Shown here piece by piece: positions 39,705 through 49,004 of a stretch of DNA of 64,000 bases. The notes beneath the pieces are model-generated. The model ran no database searches, was not told where the DNA came from, and was given only the letters and a program-made list of their open reading frames with translations. Both the position numbers and the translations under genes were made by a program. How positions within the stretch are numbered: the first letter of the stretch is position 1; the number at the start of each line of letters is the position of its first letter. Location: assembly GCF_016592155.1 (NCBI RefSeq), contig NZ_AP024237.1, positions 2,294,001 to 2,358,000 on the forward strand. Direction: 5' to 3'. Origin of the DNA: Mycobacterium heckeshornense (GTDB lineage: Bacteria > Actinomycetota > Actinomycetes > Mycobacteriales > Mycobacteriaceae).

Positions 39705-40464
39705 TCAGGTGCCGCGCCTGCCAGTGAATTTCGCCAGCGCGTCGGCGTTCGCCTGTCCACCCAGCAGCTTGGCGAAGTGAGCGTTCTCCCGTGCGCTGGC
39801 GGCCGCGATTTCCGGGCGGATCGGTTCGACGATGGTGTGCTTGACTGCCATCAGGCTTGCGATCGGGCGGGAGGCCAGGATTTCGGCGTGCTGGCGGGCT
39901 TGGGCCAGCAGGTCTGCGGGATCGCAGACTTTCCAGACCAGGCCCATGCGCAGCGCTTCCTCGGCGTCGACCCATTCCGAGGACATCAGCAGCCAGGCGG
40001 CGTTTTGCCGACCCACCAGCTGCGGCAGCAAATAGGACGACGCCGCTTCGGGCGCGACCCCCAGGCTGGTGAAGGGACACTTCAGTCGCGCGGTCGAGGA
40101 CATGAACGCCAGGTCGGCGTAGCCGAGGATGGTCGTGCCGATCCCCACCCCCACACCGTTGACGGCGCAGATCAGCGGCTTGGGAAACGCGGTGAGCGCG
40201 TCGATGAGCCCGGTGAAGCCGTATTTGCCGGGGGGTGAAATCCGGATCGGTCACCCGGGCCTGCATCTCACCAAGGTCGGTGCCGGCGCTGAAGGCTCGC
40301 CCAGCGCCGGTCAGCAGCACCACCGCGACCCCCGGATCCTCGGCCGCGGCCAGCAGGGCCTCGGCGGTGGCGTCGTAGAGGGCCTCGTTGAAGGCGTTGA
40401 GCGCCTCGGGCCGGTTCAGGGTAAGGGTGCGTACCCTGTCCTGGTCGTCGATGTGCAGTATCAC
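39705..40464 (-). pseudogene. enoyl-CoA hydratase/isomerase, frameshifted
   Basis: Intact, this would be about 253 residues of the crotonase family. The N-terminal half includes NRPEALNAFNEALYDATA and GAGRAFSAGTDLGEMQARVTDPDF. The C-terminal half is in another frame: NGVGVGIGTTILGYADLAF (oxyanion-hole region), CPFTSLGVAPEAASSYLLPQLVG. The break lies in the run of six G at 40230-40235; one more G restores DFTPPGKYGF. It is the last gene of a minus-strand trio whose other two members are also frameshifted. Confidence 0.8.
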
Positions 40465-40475
40465 GGCCGAACTCC

Positions 40476-41172
40476 TTACCGGAACGGTGTTTTGAGCACG
40501 TAGCGGCTGGTGGGGACGGTATCGATGTTCGTGTTGGCGCCGAAAGCCGTTGTACTGGAAAGCATCCGGCTTAGCCGGTGCTGCAGATCGTCGTCATCGG
40601 CGGCGCCGAAGAATGCCTTAAGGTCGCTGATCGCTTCGGCCGGGAACAATTCTTCGACGATTCCGGCGATGGCCGGCGCGTCCGGGGTAAGCACACGCAC
40701 CACCCAGTTCTGGGTGTAGCCGAAGGTGGCCTGGGTTTCCAGCGCGACCGGGGTGTGATCGCGCTGCCAGCGGGCCAGCCACGTCTGCTCGTCCATGTCG
40801 GGGGGGTCGGCGCAACAACGCAATGTTAGCTAAACCGGTTGTGCGCCTGCCGATTTCGAGTGGTGCAGGTAACGGGACCGATTCGGTGACCAAGTATGCG
40901 CCGAGCTGGTCGCACTCCGCCCGCAACAGGGTCAGCGCGGCCGTGATCTGATCTGCGTAGCACTGTTGGGTCCATATGCTGACCACGGCGGCGACCGGCG
41001 GATCGAGGGTCGTCAGCGTCATCAGCGAATCACGCACCGCGCTGTCACGCACGTTGACGGTCAGCCCCGCAACACCGAGCCCGACGATGGCGTCGGCGAC
41101 AGGACCTCGCTGGCGCGCGCACCAGTCGTCGTCGCGGTCAGCCGCCCTCAGCACGGCGATGACCTTCTCCAT
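40476..41172 (-). pseudogene. EthD-domain-like protein, frameshifted
   Basis: The first frame begins MEKVIAVLRAADRDDDWCARQRGPVADAI, and the second continues DMDEQTWLARWQRDHTPVALETQATFGYTQNWVVRVL, which is typical of EthD-like dimeric alpha-beta barrel proteins. The break is in the run of seven G at 40800-40806; six would restore RRPPDMDEQTW. Intact it would be about 230 residues. It starts 9 bases after the thioesterase and ends 11 bases before the enoyl-CoA hydratase. Confidence 0.72.
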
Positions 41173-41181
41173 GGCCGGAAC

Positions 41182-41831
41182 CTACCGATCTGCCTGCTCG
41201 CCCGGCTGTTCGCGTAGCCACCTGGGCAAAATGAACACCCCCTCGGCTTGGACCGTCACCCCCCTCGTCGTCGGCGAGGTGACCCGCCGCGAACGTCTTG
41301 GACCCCGCGACGCGGGAAGTCCACGCCTCGGCGCGCAGGCGGCCCAGCCGGGTTGCCCGCACATACCGAAGGCTGATGGTTCCGGTGAAACGGGGATTCA
41401 CGCCGTCACTGGCGGCTTCACCGAGCAGGTGGTCGAGAACCAGGGCGGCAACTCCCCCGTGGACGTGGCCCGGCGGGCCCCTCGTAGGCCGCACCCAGGT
41501 GGAATTCACACCACACCTTGCCGGACGGGTCGCGGTTGACCACCAGCGGCGGGGCGAGCGGATTGCAGATTCCGATGACGGCGTTGCCCCAGGCCATCCG
41601 CTCGCCGCTGGCCAGATAGCGGACACCGAACGTGCCGTCGAGTTGTTTTTCGCGTAGCCGCGCGGCGGCTGAGTCGATCTGCGCCTTGGCGGTGGCGACG
41701 GCGTCGGCGTCGGCCCGGGTCCGCACGGTGGCATCGACCAGTTCGCGGACCGAGCGGGCCAGCGGCTCGTAGACGGCTCGCAAGCGATCGACGTCCTCGG
41801 CGCTGATGTTCTCCGGAGTGAAGTCCAGCAT
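41182..41831 (-). pseudogene. PaaI-family thioesterase, two frameshifts
   Basis: Read across two frame changes this gives about 215 residues with a hotdog thioesterase core: MLDFTPENISAEDV, HLGAAYEGPAG then HVHGGVAALVLDHLLGEAAS, where the HGG helix is the family signature, and GSKTFAAGHLADDEG then VTVQAEGVFILPRWL. The first break is near 41478 (GGG for GG); the second is in the C run at 41259-41264. Both are single extra bases. The ATG at 41831 has a near-consensus KstR site just upstream. Confidence 0.75.
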
Positions 41832-41840
41832 GATGCAAAC

Positions 41841-41854
41841 TAGAACACGTTCCT
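41841..41854. promoter_or_regulatory. near-consensus KstR-like site ahead of the frameshifted operon
   Basis: TAGAACACGTTCCT matches TnnAACnnGTTnnA except at the last base. It lies 10 bases upstream of the thioesterase start and precedes the three-gene minus-strand operon. Confidence 0.5.
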
Positions 41855-41880
41855 GCCGGGCGTCGACGCGCGGGTGCCGG

Positions 41881-42816
41881 CTAGCCGACCAGGCGCACGT
41901 GTTGGTCGCTGCTGACCAGCTCACCGATCATGGCGGCCAGCCGCCGGTAGGGCACTTCGCGGCCGCTTGAGGACCGAAACACCAGGCCAATCCGCCGGCC
42001 GGGCCGCGGCGACGCGAACTGCGCGAGGCCAAGGCGGCTACGCGCCGCCTCGACGGGCACTGCGCTCTGGGGGATCAACGTCACACCGAGCCCGCCCGCC
42101 ACGCATTGCACTGCCGTTGCCAGCGACGCGGCCCTGGTATTGGCCACCTCGGCCCGGATACCCGCCTTGCGGCACACGTCCAGCGCCTGATCGCGCAGGC
42201 AGTGGCCCTCGTCGAGCAACAGCAGCGGCAGGTGTGCCAGTGCCGTCGGCGGCACCCGCCGCTTGCCGGACAACGGATGGCCGGGGGGGAGCGCGAGCAC
42301 GAAGTCCTCGTCGTAGATGGGGATCGCGGTCAGGCCGCCCGTTTCCGCCGGCAATGCGATCAGCGCCGCGTCGAGGGCACCCTCGCGCAGCGCCGCCAGC
42401 AGTCGCTCCGTCTGGTCTTCGACCACCCGCAACGTCAGCGTCGGCAGCCGAACGGCAAGCCCGGCCAGCACGGTCGGCAGTACGTAGGGCGCCACCGTGG
42501 GGATCAGCCCCAGCCGCAGGCTGCCTTGCAGCGGATCGGACGCCCCGGCCACAGCCGCGGTGAACGCGTCGACGGCCTCGATCACCGCCCGGGCGTGCGG
42601 CAGCAGCTGTCTGCCCTCGGGCGTCACGAACACGCGCCTGGTGGACCGCTCGATCAACCGGACGCCAAGCCCGCTTTCCAGACCCGCCAGCGCCTGCGAC
42701 AGCGTCGACTGACTCACCCCCAGAACACTTGCGGCGCTGCCGAAATGCTGTTTTTCAGCCACCGCCGCGAACGCCCGGAGTCCAGCGAGGGTCGGCTGAT
42801 AACTCTTATCGGTCAT
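41881..42816 (-). CDS. oxyR: OxyR-type LysR regulator, apparently intact
   Basis: The product is 311 residues with an N-terminal LysR winged helix ([41 protein letters not shown]) and a periplasmic-binding-like sensor domain. Two cysteines at the redox-sensor position lie in [19 protein letters not shown]. Unlike in M. tuberculosis, where oxyR is a pseudogene, the frame is unbroken. It is divergent from ahpC, and the palindromic OxyR box overlaps its start codon. The ATG at 42816 is preferred over one at 42843. Confidence 0.94.
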   Translation of the reverse strand: MTDKSYQPTLAGLRAFAAVAEKQHFGSAASVLGVSQSTLSQALAGLESGLGVRLIERSTRRVFVTPEGRQLLPHARAVIEAVDAFTAAVAGASDPLQGSLRLGLIPTVAPYVLPTVLAGLAVRLPTLTLRVVEDQTERLLAALREGALDAALIALPAETGGLTAIPIYDEDFVLALPPGHPLSGKRRVPPTALAHLPLLLLDEGHCLRDQALDVCRKAGIRAEVANTRAASLATAVQCVAGGLGVTLIPQSAVPVEAARSRLGLAQFASPRPGRRIGLVFRSSSGREVPYRRLAAMIGELVSSDQHVRLVG

Positions 42817-42825
42817 AGCGATAAG
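42805..42825. promoter_or_regulatory. OxyR box in the oxyR-ahpC intergenic region
   Basis: CTTATCG (42805-42811) and CGATAAG (42819-42825) form an inverted repeat with ATC-N9-GAT. It resembles the mycobacterial OxyR site known ahead of ahpC. It covers the oxyR start codon, suggesting autorepression. Confidence 0.78.
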
Positions 42826-42924
42826 TATAGTGGCATATATCACCTTTAATTCAAAGTAGAGTTACGGCAGCATGGTGGTGAGACAGAAGTTCTGCTTGTA
42901 CCTGATCGTGATCGAAGGAGTGAC

Positions 42925-43512
42925 ATGGCCCTGTTGACCATTGGCGACCAGTTCCCCGCCTACCGGCTCACCGCGCTAATCGGCGGCGATCTGTCGAAGG
43001 TCGACGCCAAGCAGCCCGGCGACTACTTCACCACCATCTCCAGCGACGACTACCCCGGCAAGTGGCGGGTGATCTTCTTCTGGCCCAAGGACTTTACCTT
43101 CGTGTGTCCAACCGAGATCGCGACGTTCGGCAAGCTCAACGACGAGTTCGAGGATCGCGACGCCAAGGTGTTGGGAGTCTCGGTCGACAGCGAATTCGTG
43201 CACTTCCACTGGCGGGTCCAGCATGAGGACCTCAAGACACTGCCGTTCCCGATGCTTTCCGACATCAAGCGCGAGCTGGTCACGGCCACGGGAGCGCTCA
43301 ACGACGAGGGTGTGGCCGACCGGGTGACCTTCATCGTCGACCCGGATAACGAAATCCAGTTCGTCTCGGTGACCGCGGGTTCGGTGGGCCGCAACGTCGA
43401 CGAAGTGCTGCGCGTGCTCGACGCGCTGCAGTCCGACGAGCTGTGCGCGTGCAACTGGCGCAAGGGCGATCCGACCATCGACGCTGCTGCAGAGCTGAAG
43501 AAGTCAGCCTGA
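42925..43512 (+). CDS. ahpC: alkyl hydroperoxide reductase AhpC
   Basis: The product is a 195-residue 2-Cys peroxiredoxin. The peroxidatic Cys is in [13 protein letters not shown] near residue 61 and the resolving cysteines in [10 protein letters not shown] near 174-176, the three-Cys arrangement of mycobacterial AhpC. It reduces organic peroxides and peroxynitrite using AhpD. AAGGAGTGAC precedes the ATG. It overlaps ahpD by one base. Confidence 0.97.
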   Translation: MALLTIGDQFPAYRLTALIGGDLSKVDAKQPGDYFTTISSDDYPGKWRVIFFWPKDFTFVCPTEIATFGKLNDEFEDRDAKVLGVSVDSEFVHFHWRVQHEDLKTLPFPMLSDIKRELVTATGALNDEGVADRVTFIVDPDNEIQFVSVTAGSVGRNVDEVLRVLDALQSDELCACNWRKGDPTIDAAAELKKSA

Positions 43513-44048
43513 TGAGTATCGAGAACCTCAAGTCCGCGGTGCCCGAATACGCCAAGGACCTCAGGCTCAACCTGGGTTCGATCACCCGCACCAGCGTGCT
43601 CAACGAAGAGCAGCTGTGGGGCACCCTGTTAGCCAGTGCGGCAGCGACCCGAAACACCCAGGTGCTCACCGAGATTGGCGCAGAAGCGGCAGGCTACCTG
43701 TCCGCCGAGGCCTATCAGGCGGCGCTGGGCGCCGCGGCGATCATGGGTATGAACAACGTGTTCTACCGCGGCCGCGGCTTTCTGGGTGGCCGGTACGACG
43801 ACCTGCGGCCCGGCCTGCGGATGAACATTATCGCCAATCCCGGTGTCGGCAAGGCCAATTTCGAGCTTTGGTCATTCGCGGTTTCGTCGATCAACGGCTG
43901 CCCCGATTGCGTCAACGCGCACGAACGCGCACTGCGCGACGAAGGTGTGGGCCGGGAAACAATCTACGAGGCGTTGAAGGTCGCCGCGATAGTTGCCGGC
44001 GTGGCGCAGGCGATCACCACCGCACAGTCGTTGGCCGCCGCCAGCTGA
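43512..44048 (+). CDS. ahpD: alkyl hydroperoxidase AhpD
   Basis: The product is 178 residues, all-helical, with the catalytic motif [12 protein letters not shown] holding the CxxC pair and the histidine that follows. AhpD receives electrons from lipoamide (SucB/Lpd) and passes them to AhpC. Its start overlaps the ahpC stop (TGATG), so translation is coupled. Confidence 0.96.
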   Translation: MSIENLKSAVPEYAKDLRLNLGSITRTSVLNEEQLWGTLLASAAATRNTQVLTEIGAEAAGYLSAEAYQAALGAAAIMGMNNVFYRGRGFLGGRYDDLRPGLRMNIIANPGVGKANFELWSFAVSSINGCPDCVNAHERALRDEGVGRETIYEALKVAAIVAGVAQAITTAQSLAAAS

Positions 44049-44070
44049 CAAAGGCTGACAAGATAGTCCG

Positions 44071-45327
44071 GTGAGCGCGCCGGCGTGGGTCGAGCAGGTG
44101 ATCTGGTGGCAGGTCTATCCGCTCGGCTTCGTCGGCGCCTTTCCCGCCCAGCAAAGGCCACCGGATCCAGGAGAACACCGGTTGCGGCGCATCACCGCGT
44201 GGTTCGACCACGCGATCACCTTGGGCGCGTCGGGTATTGCATTGGGGCCGATCTTCGCTTCGCGCACCCACGGCTACGACACCACCGACCACTACCACAT
44301 CGACCCTCGGCTCGGCGACGACGCTGATTTCGACCACGTGGTTGCTGAAGCACACCGGCGCGGCCTGCGCGTGCTGCTTGACGGAGTGTTCAACCACGTC
44401 GGCGTGGACTTTGCCCGTGGCAGCCAGACGTGGCTGCGCGACTGCACTTTCGAAGGCCACGGCGACCTGATCACGTTGAACCACGACAACCCCGAGGTCG
44501 CCGACTACACCGTCGACGTCATGCGGCATTGGCTTCAGCGCGGCGCTGACGGGTGGCGCTTGGACGCGGCCTATGCTGTGCCGCAGCGATTTTGGGCTAA
44601 CGTGCTGCCGCGAGTGCGTGAGTCGCATCCCGACGCGTGGTTCGTGGGCGAGCTTATTCACGGCGACTACGCCGCGGTGGTCGCAGGAGCCACGTTCGAT
44701 TCGGTCACCCAATACGAGTTGTGGAAGGCGATCTGGAGCAGCCTCAACGACCGCAATTTCTACGAGCTGGACTGGGCGTTGCAGCGGCACAACACGTTTC
44801 TAAGTAGCTTTGCGCCGCTGACGTTTATCGGCAATCACGACGTCACCCGCATCGCCAGCAGGCTCGACCATCCGGGCCACGTAGCGCTTGCCGTGGTGAT
44901 CCTGATGACGGTCGGCGGCGTTCCCAGCGTCTATGCCGGTGACGAGTTCGGTTATCAGGGCGTCAAAGAGGAGCGGCTCGGCGGCGACGACGCGGTGCGC
45001 CCGGAGTTCGGTTCTCCCCCGCTGCCCGTGGACGAGCGCGGGGCGCAATTGTGGACGCTGCACCAGCACCTCATCGGGCTGCGGCGCCGTTACCCGTGGC
45101 TGCATGCCGCGTCGACAGCGACGCTGCGGCTGGACAACCGGCAGTACGTGTACCGGACCTACTGCGGCGACGAGGCACTGATCGTGGCGCTCAACGTCGA
45201 CGACGCGCCGCTGCACACGAGCGTCCCCCGCGCACAGGTGATCGCCGGATCAGGAGCGCCGCCCACGGAAATCGTCGACACGGTCGTCGTGGAACCACAC
45301 GGCTGGCGCATCCTGCGGCCTACCTGA
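44071..45327 (+). CDS. GH13 alpha-amylase-family protein
   Basis: The product is a 418-residue TIM barrel of the alpha-amylase family. It shows the conserved regions LDGVFNHVG (region I), GWRLDAAYA with the catalytic Asp (region II), FVGELIHGDY with the catalytic Glu (region III) and FIGNHDVTRIAS (region IV). It is smaller than typical alpha-glucosidases. Substrate and direction are unknown. It starts 22 bases after ahpD and may share its transcript. Confidence 0.88.
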   Translation: MSAPAWVEQVIWWQVYPLGFVGAFPAQQRPPDPGEHRLRRITAWFDHAITLGASGIALGPIFASRTHGYDTTDHYHIDPRLGDDADFDHVVAEAHRRGLRVLLDGVFNHVGVDFARGSQTWLRDCTFEGHGDLITLNHDNPEVADYTVDVMRHWLQRGADGWRLDAAYAVPQRFWANVLPRVRESHPDAWFVGELIHGDYAAVVAGATFDSVTQYELWKAIWSSLNDRNFYELDWALQRHNTFLSSFAPLTFIGNHDVTRIASRLDHPGHVALAVVILMTVGGVPSVYAGDEFGYQGVKEERLGGDDAVRPEFGSPPLPVDERGAQLWTLHQHLIGLRRRYPWLHAASTATLRLDNRQYVYRTYCGDEALIVALNVDDAPLHTSVPRAQVIAGSGAPPTEIVDTVVVEPHGWRILRPT

Positions 45328-45751
45328 GCCGTTCGAGCGTCAGCGGGTCTTCCTCGCCGCCATAGTACTTGTCGAGCAGCGCGACGAAATCCTGGTTGTC
45401 CTCGGTAGCACGGCCGAACAGCGTCATCGACGAGCGCACCTTGAGGTCGTCGGGAGAGCCGAAAATCTCGCGGATCGATCGGCCCTGGATGGCGTTGACC
45501 AGCCCGGCGCACTCGTGCAGACGCGGCCCGAGGATGTCGTGGGCAAGATAGGCCCGGGCCTCCTCCAGCGAAGAGATCGCATATCGTGCGGCCATCGGGC
45601 TGCTGCCCAGCCCGGCCAGCTGCGGAAAGATGAACCAGATCCAGTGGCTGCGTTTGCGCCCGGCGCGCAGCTCCTCGACTACGGTGTGGTAGACGCCGGC
45701 CTGCGCATCCACGAAACGCTGCAGATCGAAGGGATCAGGTGCGGATCTCAT
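45320..45751 (-). CDS. DUF1810 protein (Rv1873-like)
   Basis: This 143-residue helical protein, beginning [25 protein letters not shown], is a DUF1810/calpastatin-like member; the segment [21 protein letters not shown] is typical. Its function is unknown. Its ATG overlaps the lldD2 ATG on the opposite strand within CATG 45749-45752, so neither gene has a 5' leader before the other's coding sequence. It ends 8 bases inside the GH13 gene tail. Confidence 0.88.
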   Translation of the reverse strand: MRSAPDPFDLQRFVDAQAGVYHTVVEELRAGRKRSHWIWFIFPQLAGLGSSPMAARYAISSLEEARAYLAHDILGPRLHECAGLVNAIQGRSIREIFGSPDDLKVRSSMTLFGRATEDNQDFVALLDKYYGGEEDPLTLERLR

Positions 45752-46997
45752 GTCACCACGGTTGCACAGACGCCTGCCCAAAGTGCGCGACCTTACGCCG
45801 CTCATCCGGATCCGCAGGCCTCGGTTCGACCGCACTCAGCGTCGGCTCGATGCTGCCCTGACCATCGACGACCTGCGACGTATCGCCAAGCGCCGCACGC
45901 CGCAGGCGGCGTTCGACTACGCCGATGGCGCTGCCGAGGACGAAATCTCGTTAGCTCGTGCGCGGCAAGCCTTCCGTGACGTCGAGTTTCACCCGGCGAT
46001 CCTGCGCGACGTCAGCACCGTCCGTACCGGCTGGGACGTGCTCGGGCAGCCGGTGGCGTTGCCGTTCGCGATCGCGCCGACCGGCTTCACCCGGTTGATG
46101 CACACCGCAGGTGAAATGGCGGGCGCGCGGGCAGCGGCCGCCGCGGGAATCCCGTTTTCACTGTCGACGCTGGGCTCTGCCGCCATCGAGGACGTGGCGA
46201 CATGGATTCCGCACGGCCGCAAATGGTTTCAGCTCTATATGTGGCGAGACCGTGATCGGTCGATGGCCTTGGTGCGGCGGGCCGCCGAAGCGGGATTCGA
46301 CACGCTGCTGGTCACCGTCGACGTGCCCGTCGCCGGTGCGCGGCTGCGCGATACCCGCAACGGGATGACGATCCCTCCGTCGTTGACGATGCGCACCGTG
46401 CTCGATGCTTGTTTTCGTCCGCGCTGGTGGTTCGACCTCTTGACCACCGAGCCACTGGCGTTCGCATCGCTGGACCGCTGGCCGGGCACGGTCGCCGAAT
46501 ACCTCGACACCATGTTCGACCCCAGTGTCACATTCGACGATGTGGCGTGGGTCAAGACCCAGTGGCCGGGCAAGCTCGTCGTCAAGGGAGTCCAGACCCT
46601 CGACGACGCCCGTGCCGTGGTGAAGGTCGGTGCCGACGGCATCGTGTTGTCCAATCACGGCGGGCGCCAACTTGATCGGGCCTCGGTGCCGTTCCATCTG
46701 CTGCCCTCGGTGGCGCGCGAGTTGGGCGGCGACACTGTGATCCTGTTAGACACCGGCATCATGTCGGGCGCCGACATCGTTGCCGCGATCGCCCTTGGCG
46801 CACGCTGCGCGCTGATCGGACGCGCCTACCTGTACGGGTTGATGGCCGGCGGCGAGGCCGGTGTTCGACGCGCGATCGAAATCCTCTCGGGCCAATTGAC
46901 CCGCACGATGCGGCTGCTGGGTGTCACGTGCCTAGAGGAGCTGTCACCCAGGCATGTCACGCAATTGCGCCGCCTAGTGCCGTTATCCACAGCGTGA
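45750..46997 (+). CDS. lldD2: L-lactate dehydrogenase, FMN-dependent
   Basis: The product is 415 residues of the alpha-hydroxy-acid oxidase family and close to Rv1872c over its length. Signatures include [25 protein letters not shown], the active-site SNHGGRQLD with the catalytic His, and [25 protein letters not shown] for the FMN phosphate. It oxidises L-lactate to pyruvate, feeding electrons to the respiratory chain. It starts on the same CATG as DUF1810 (divergent). Confidence 0.95.
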   Translation: MSPRLHRRLPKVRDLTPLIRIRRPRFDRTQRRLDAALTIDDLRRIAKRRTPQAAFDYADGAAEDEISLARARQAFRDVEFHPAILRDVSTVRTGWDVLGQPVALPFAIAPTGFTRLMHTAGEMAGARAAAAAGIPFSLSTLGSAAIEDVATWIPHGRKWFQLYMWRDRDRSMALVRRAAEAGFDTLLVTVDVPVAGARLRDTRNGMTIPPSLTMRTVLDACFRPRWWFDLLTTEPLAFASLDRWPGTVAEYLDTMFDPSVTFDDVAWVKTQWPGKLVVKGVQTLDDARAVVKVGADGIVLSNHGGRQLDRASVPFHLLPSVARELGGDTVILLDTGIMSGADIVAAIALGARCALIGRAYLYGLMAGGEAGVRRAIEILSGQLTRTMRLLGVTCLEELSPRHVTQLRRLVPLSTA

Positions 46998-47099
46998 CAG
47001 CTGTGGTCGGGTAGCGTCGTTGGTTGCTGACCGAGCCGTCGACGGTATGTGTCGCCGCGCGTTTGCCGCAGCGCCCAGCGGCAAAGACGGGAGACAACC

Positions 47100-47390
47100 A
47101 TGAAGGGCCGCATCATTGCCGGAGCGGCTGCCCTGCTGACGGGCGCAGCACTGATCACCTCGGCGCCACCGGCGAGCGCCGGCTGCCAGTACGGCGGACC
47201 CGTTCTCGGCAAGTGCGATGGACCCGTCCAGCCCGACGGCGCCTGGCAACGTTGTGTGGTAGTTGCCCGCTTGGTTCCCAGCGGTCTTAGTTCCTACCTG
47301 GTACCCGACAGGCACTGCGCATGGATGGGTCCTGATGTGCACCCTTCCGATCCCGCCTTTTCCGACCCTCCGACACATATCGACGACTGA
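47100..47390 (+). CDS. secreted CDGP-domain protein
   Basis: This 96-residue protein has a signal peptide (about 1-27: MKGRIIAGAAALLTGAALITS, then a cut after ASA), followed by a mature part with four cysteines, GCQYGGPVLGKCDGPVQPDGAWQRCVV, which is the mycobacterial CDGP domain. Its function is unknown. The start follows GGGAGACAACC. Confidence 0.87.
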   Translation: MKGRIIAGAAALLTGAALITSAPPASAGCQYGGPVLGKCDGPVQPDGAWQRCVVVARLVPSGLSSYLVPDRHCAWMGPDVHPSDPAFSDPPTHIDD

Positions 47391-47678
47391 GCCAGAACCC
47401 GTTGTGCCAGCGCGAGCCCAGTCGGCCGCTACACCGACACCCCGACGAGTTCTGCTGCATCGTCGGCGGCGGCCGGCCGGATGTGGCTAGCTGCGTGCAG
47501 CCCGGCCAAATCACGCCATGCGCGGATTGCCTGACGGGTGAACTCGACGATGCGGCTCGCCCTGGTAGCGCCTGCGGCAAGCGCGCGGGCGCCGCGGTCG
47601 GCGGCCTCTCATTCGGCAAGAGCCGGCTTGGGCCAGACGCCACCGCGCGATGCAACCCGGCGATGTCGAGGATCGCTT
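47391..47678. other. stretch of 288 bases without a convincing gene
   Basis: Frames on both strands overlap here but none shows a domain or family pattern. It lies between the CDGP gene and the small CxxC protein. Confidence 0.35.
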
Positions 47679-47954
47679 TCACCGCAGTGATTTTCGCGTA
47701 TCGAACCACCCCCACGTCGGATCGCTGAGCAATTCTGCCAGCCAGGCGTGGATCACGCTGTCGGGAACATCGGCGGTTCCCACGGTCTGCCAGGCCAATT
47801 CGAGAGCCAGCCTGCTGTTCGCTGGTGACAGGTAGCCATCGGGCCCGGCCAGCTGGTCGTTTAAGGCTTGAACCAGGGGAGCCAGCGGGCGGGCCGAGCA
47901 GGTTGGGCAGTCGGTGGTTTCTGTGTCGCCGGTGACGTAGGAGAGCACATTCAT
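47679..47954 (-). CDS. small hypothetical protein with a CxxC pair
   Basis: This frame encodes 91 residues beginning MNVLSYVTGDTETTDCPTCSARPLAPLV, with a Cys-x-x-Cys pair near residue 16 that might bind zinc with other ligands. The remainder is helical. I do not recognise a family, and no Shine-Dalgarno is clear. Codon use looks like real coding, so I list it with reservation. Confidence 0.45.
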   Translation of the reverse strand: MNVLSYVTGDTETTDCPTCSARPLAPLVQALNDQLAGPDGYLSPANSRLALELAWQTVGTADVPDSVIHAWLAELLSDPTWGWFDTRKSLR

Positions 47955-48030
47955 CGCACAACCCTTGCCCGAACCGGGCGATGAGATCCTTTGGTCAACC
48001 TCAACGGGTGAGTCCTGTCAAGGTAGTTAC

Positions 48031-48150
48031 ATGACGTTCGTTTTCGTTAGTGGTCGCCCATGCCTGGACTTCGCCGCCACCCGGAAATGGCGGCACAGTT
48101 CAGCGCCTCAGGAACTATTGACCCATTCCGCGCGCGTCAGCGCGCGGCAG
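48031..48150 (+). pseudogene. N-terminal remnant of a CGNR/ABATE-domain regulator
   Basis: About 38 codons from ATG 48031 read MTFVFVSGRPCLDFAATRKWR then PQELLTHSARVS, which matches the first strand and helix of the ABATE domain of CGNR zinc-finger transcription regulators (usually about 190 residues). The frame then loses all resemblance and runs into the 3' end of fdhD. It looks like the stump of a deleted gene. Confidence 0.55.
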
Positions 48151-48173
48151 GTCGGCCGTCGGCGTGAATGTGG

Positions 48174-49004
48174 TTATGCCGTAGCAGGATTCGGCTGGAT
48201 CCGATCGGCGCGGGTATACACGTTCATCGAGTCGCCGCGCAGAAACGCCACCAGGGTCAGACCCGACTGGCTGGCGAGGTCGACCGCCAACGAGGAGGGT
48301 GCGGATACCGCTGCCAGCACGGGAATACCGGCCATCACCGCCTTCTGGCACAGTTCGAATGATGCTCGGCCACTGACCAGCAACGCCGTCGCGGTCAGTG
48401 GTATCCGGTTGTGCTCCACCGCCCAGCCGATCACCTTGTCCACGGCGTTGTGCCGGCCGACGTCCTCGCGCACCGTCAGCAGGGCGCCGTCCACGGTGAA
48501 CAAAGCGGCCGCGTGCAGTCCGCCGGTGCTGGCGAATACCGCCTGCTCCCCGCGGAGCCGAATAGGCAGCGCCGACAAGGTCTTTGCACTGATGGTCGAG
48601 GGGTCATCGCCCGGACAGTAGCGGCTGGTCAGCTGGAGCGCCTCCAGCGAGGCCTTGCCGCACACGCCGCACGAGGAGGTGGTGTAGAAGTTACGGGCAT
48701 CGGGTATCGCAATGCCGGGTGAAAGCGACACGTCGAGCACGTTGTAGGTGTTTGTGCCATCCGGTCCGCTGCCGCGGCAATATCGCGCCCCGACCACGTC
48801 GTCACGGTGTGCGATGATTCCTTCGGTCAGCAAAAAACCTTGCGCCAGTTCGATGTCCGACCCGGGCGTGCGCATCGTGACCGCGATGGCGCGGCCGTTC
48901 AACCGGATCTCCAGCGGCTCCTCCACGACCAGGGTCTCAGACCGGGCCGTCACACCGCCGCTGGAGACGTGCTGGGCGCGCCGCCGGGCTGTCACCCTGC
49001 CCAT
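48174..49004 (-). CDS. fdhD: FdhD, formate-dehydrogenase sulfurtransferase
   Basis: This 276-residue protein delivers sulfur to the molybdenum cofactor of formate dehydrogenase. It has the conserved Cys pair in [10 protein letters not shown] near residue 115 and [24 protein letters not shown] near 190-205. It overlaps the FdhF/YdeP-like gene upstream by 13 bases, so the pair is one transcript. Confidence 0.95.
   Translation of the reverse strand: MGRVTARRRAQHVSSGGVTARSETLVVEEPLEIRLNGRAIAVTMRTPGSDIELAQGFLLTEGIIAHRDDVVGARYCRGSGPDGTNTYNVLDVSLSPGIAIPDARNFYTTSSCGVCGKASLEALQLTSRYCPGDDPSTISAKTLSALPIRLRGEQAVFASTGGLHAAALFTVDGALLTVREDVGRHNAVDKVIGWAVEHNRIPLTATALLVSGRASFELCQKAVMAGIPVLAAVSAPSSLAVDLASQSGLTLVAFLRGDSMNVYTRADRIQPNPATA

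Noticed and set aside
40824..40850. AACCGGTT near 40832, considered as a KstR operator
   Set aside because: The flanking fixed bases do not fit TnnAACnnGTTnnA (C at the first position and G at the last).
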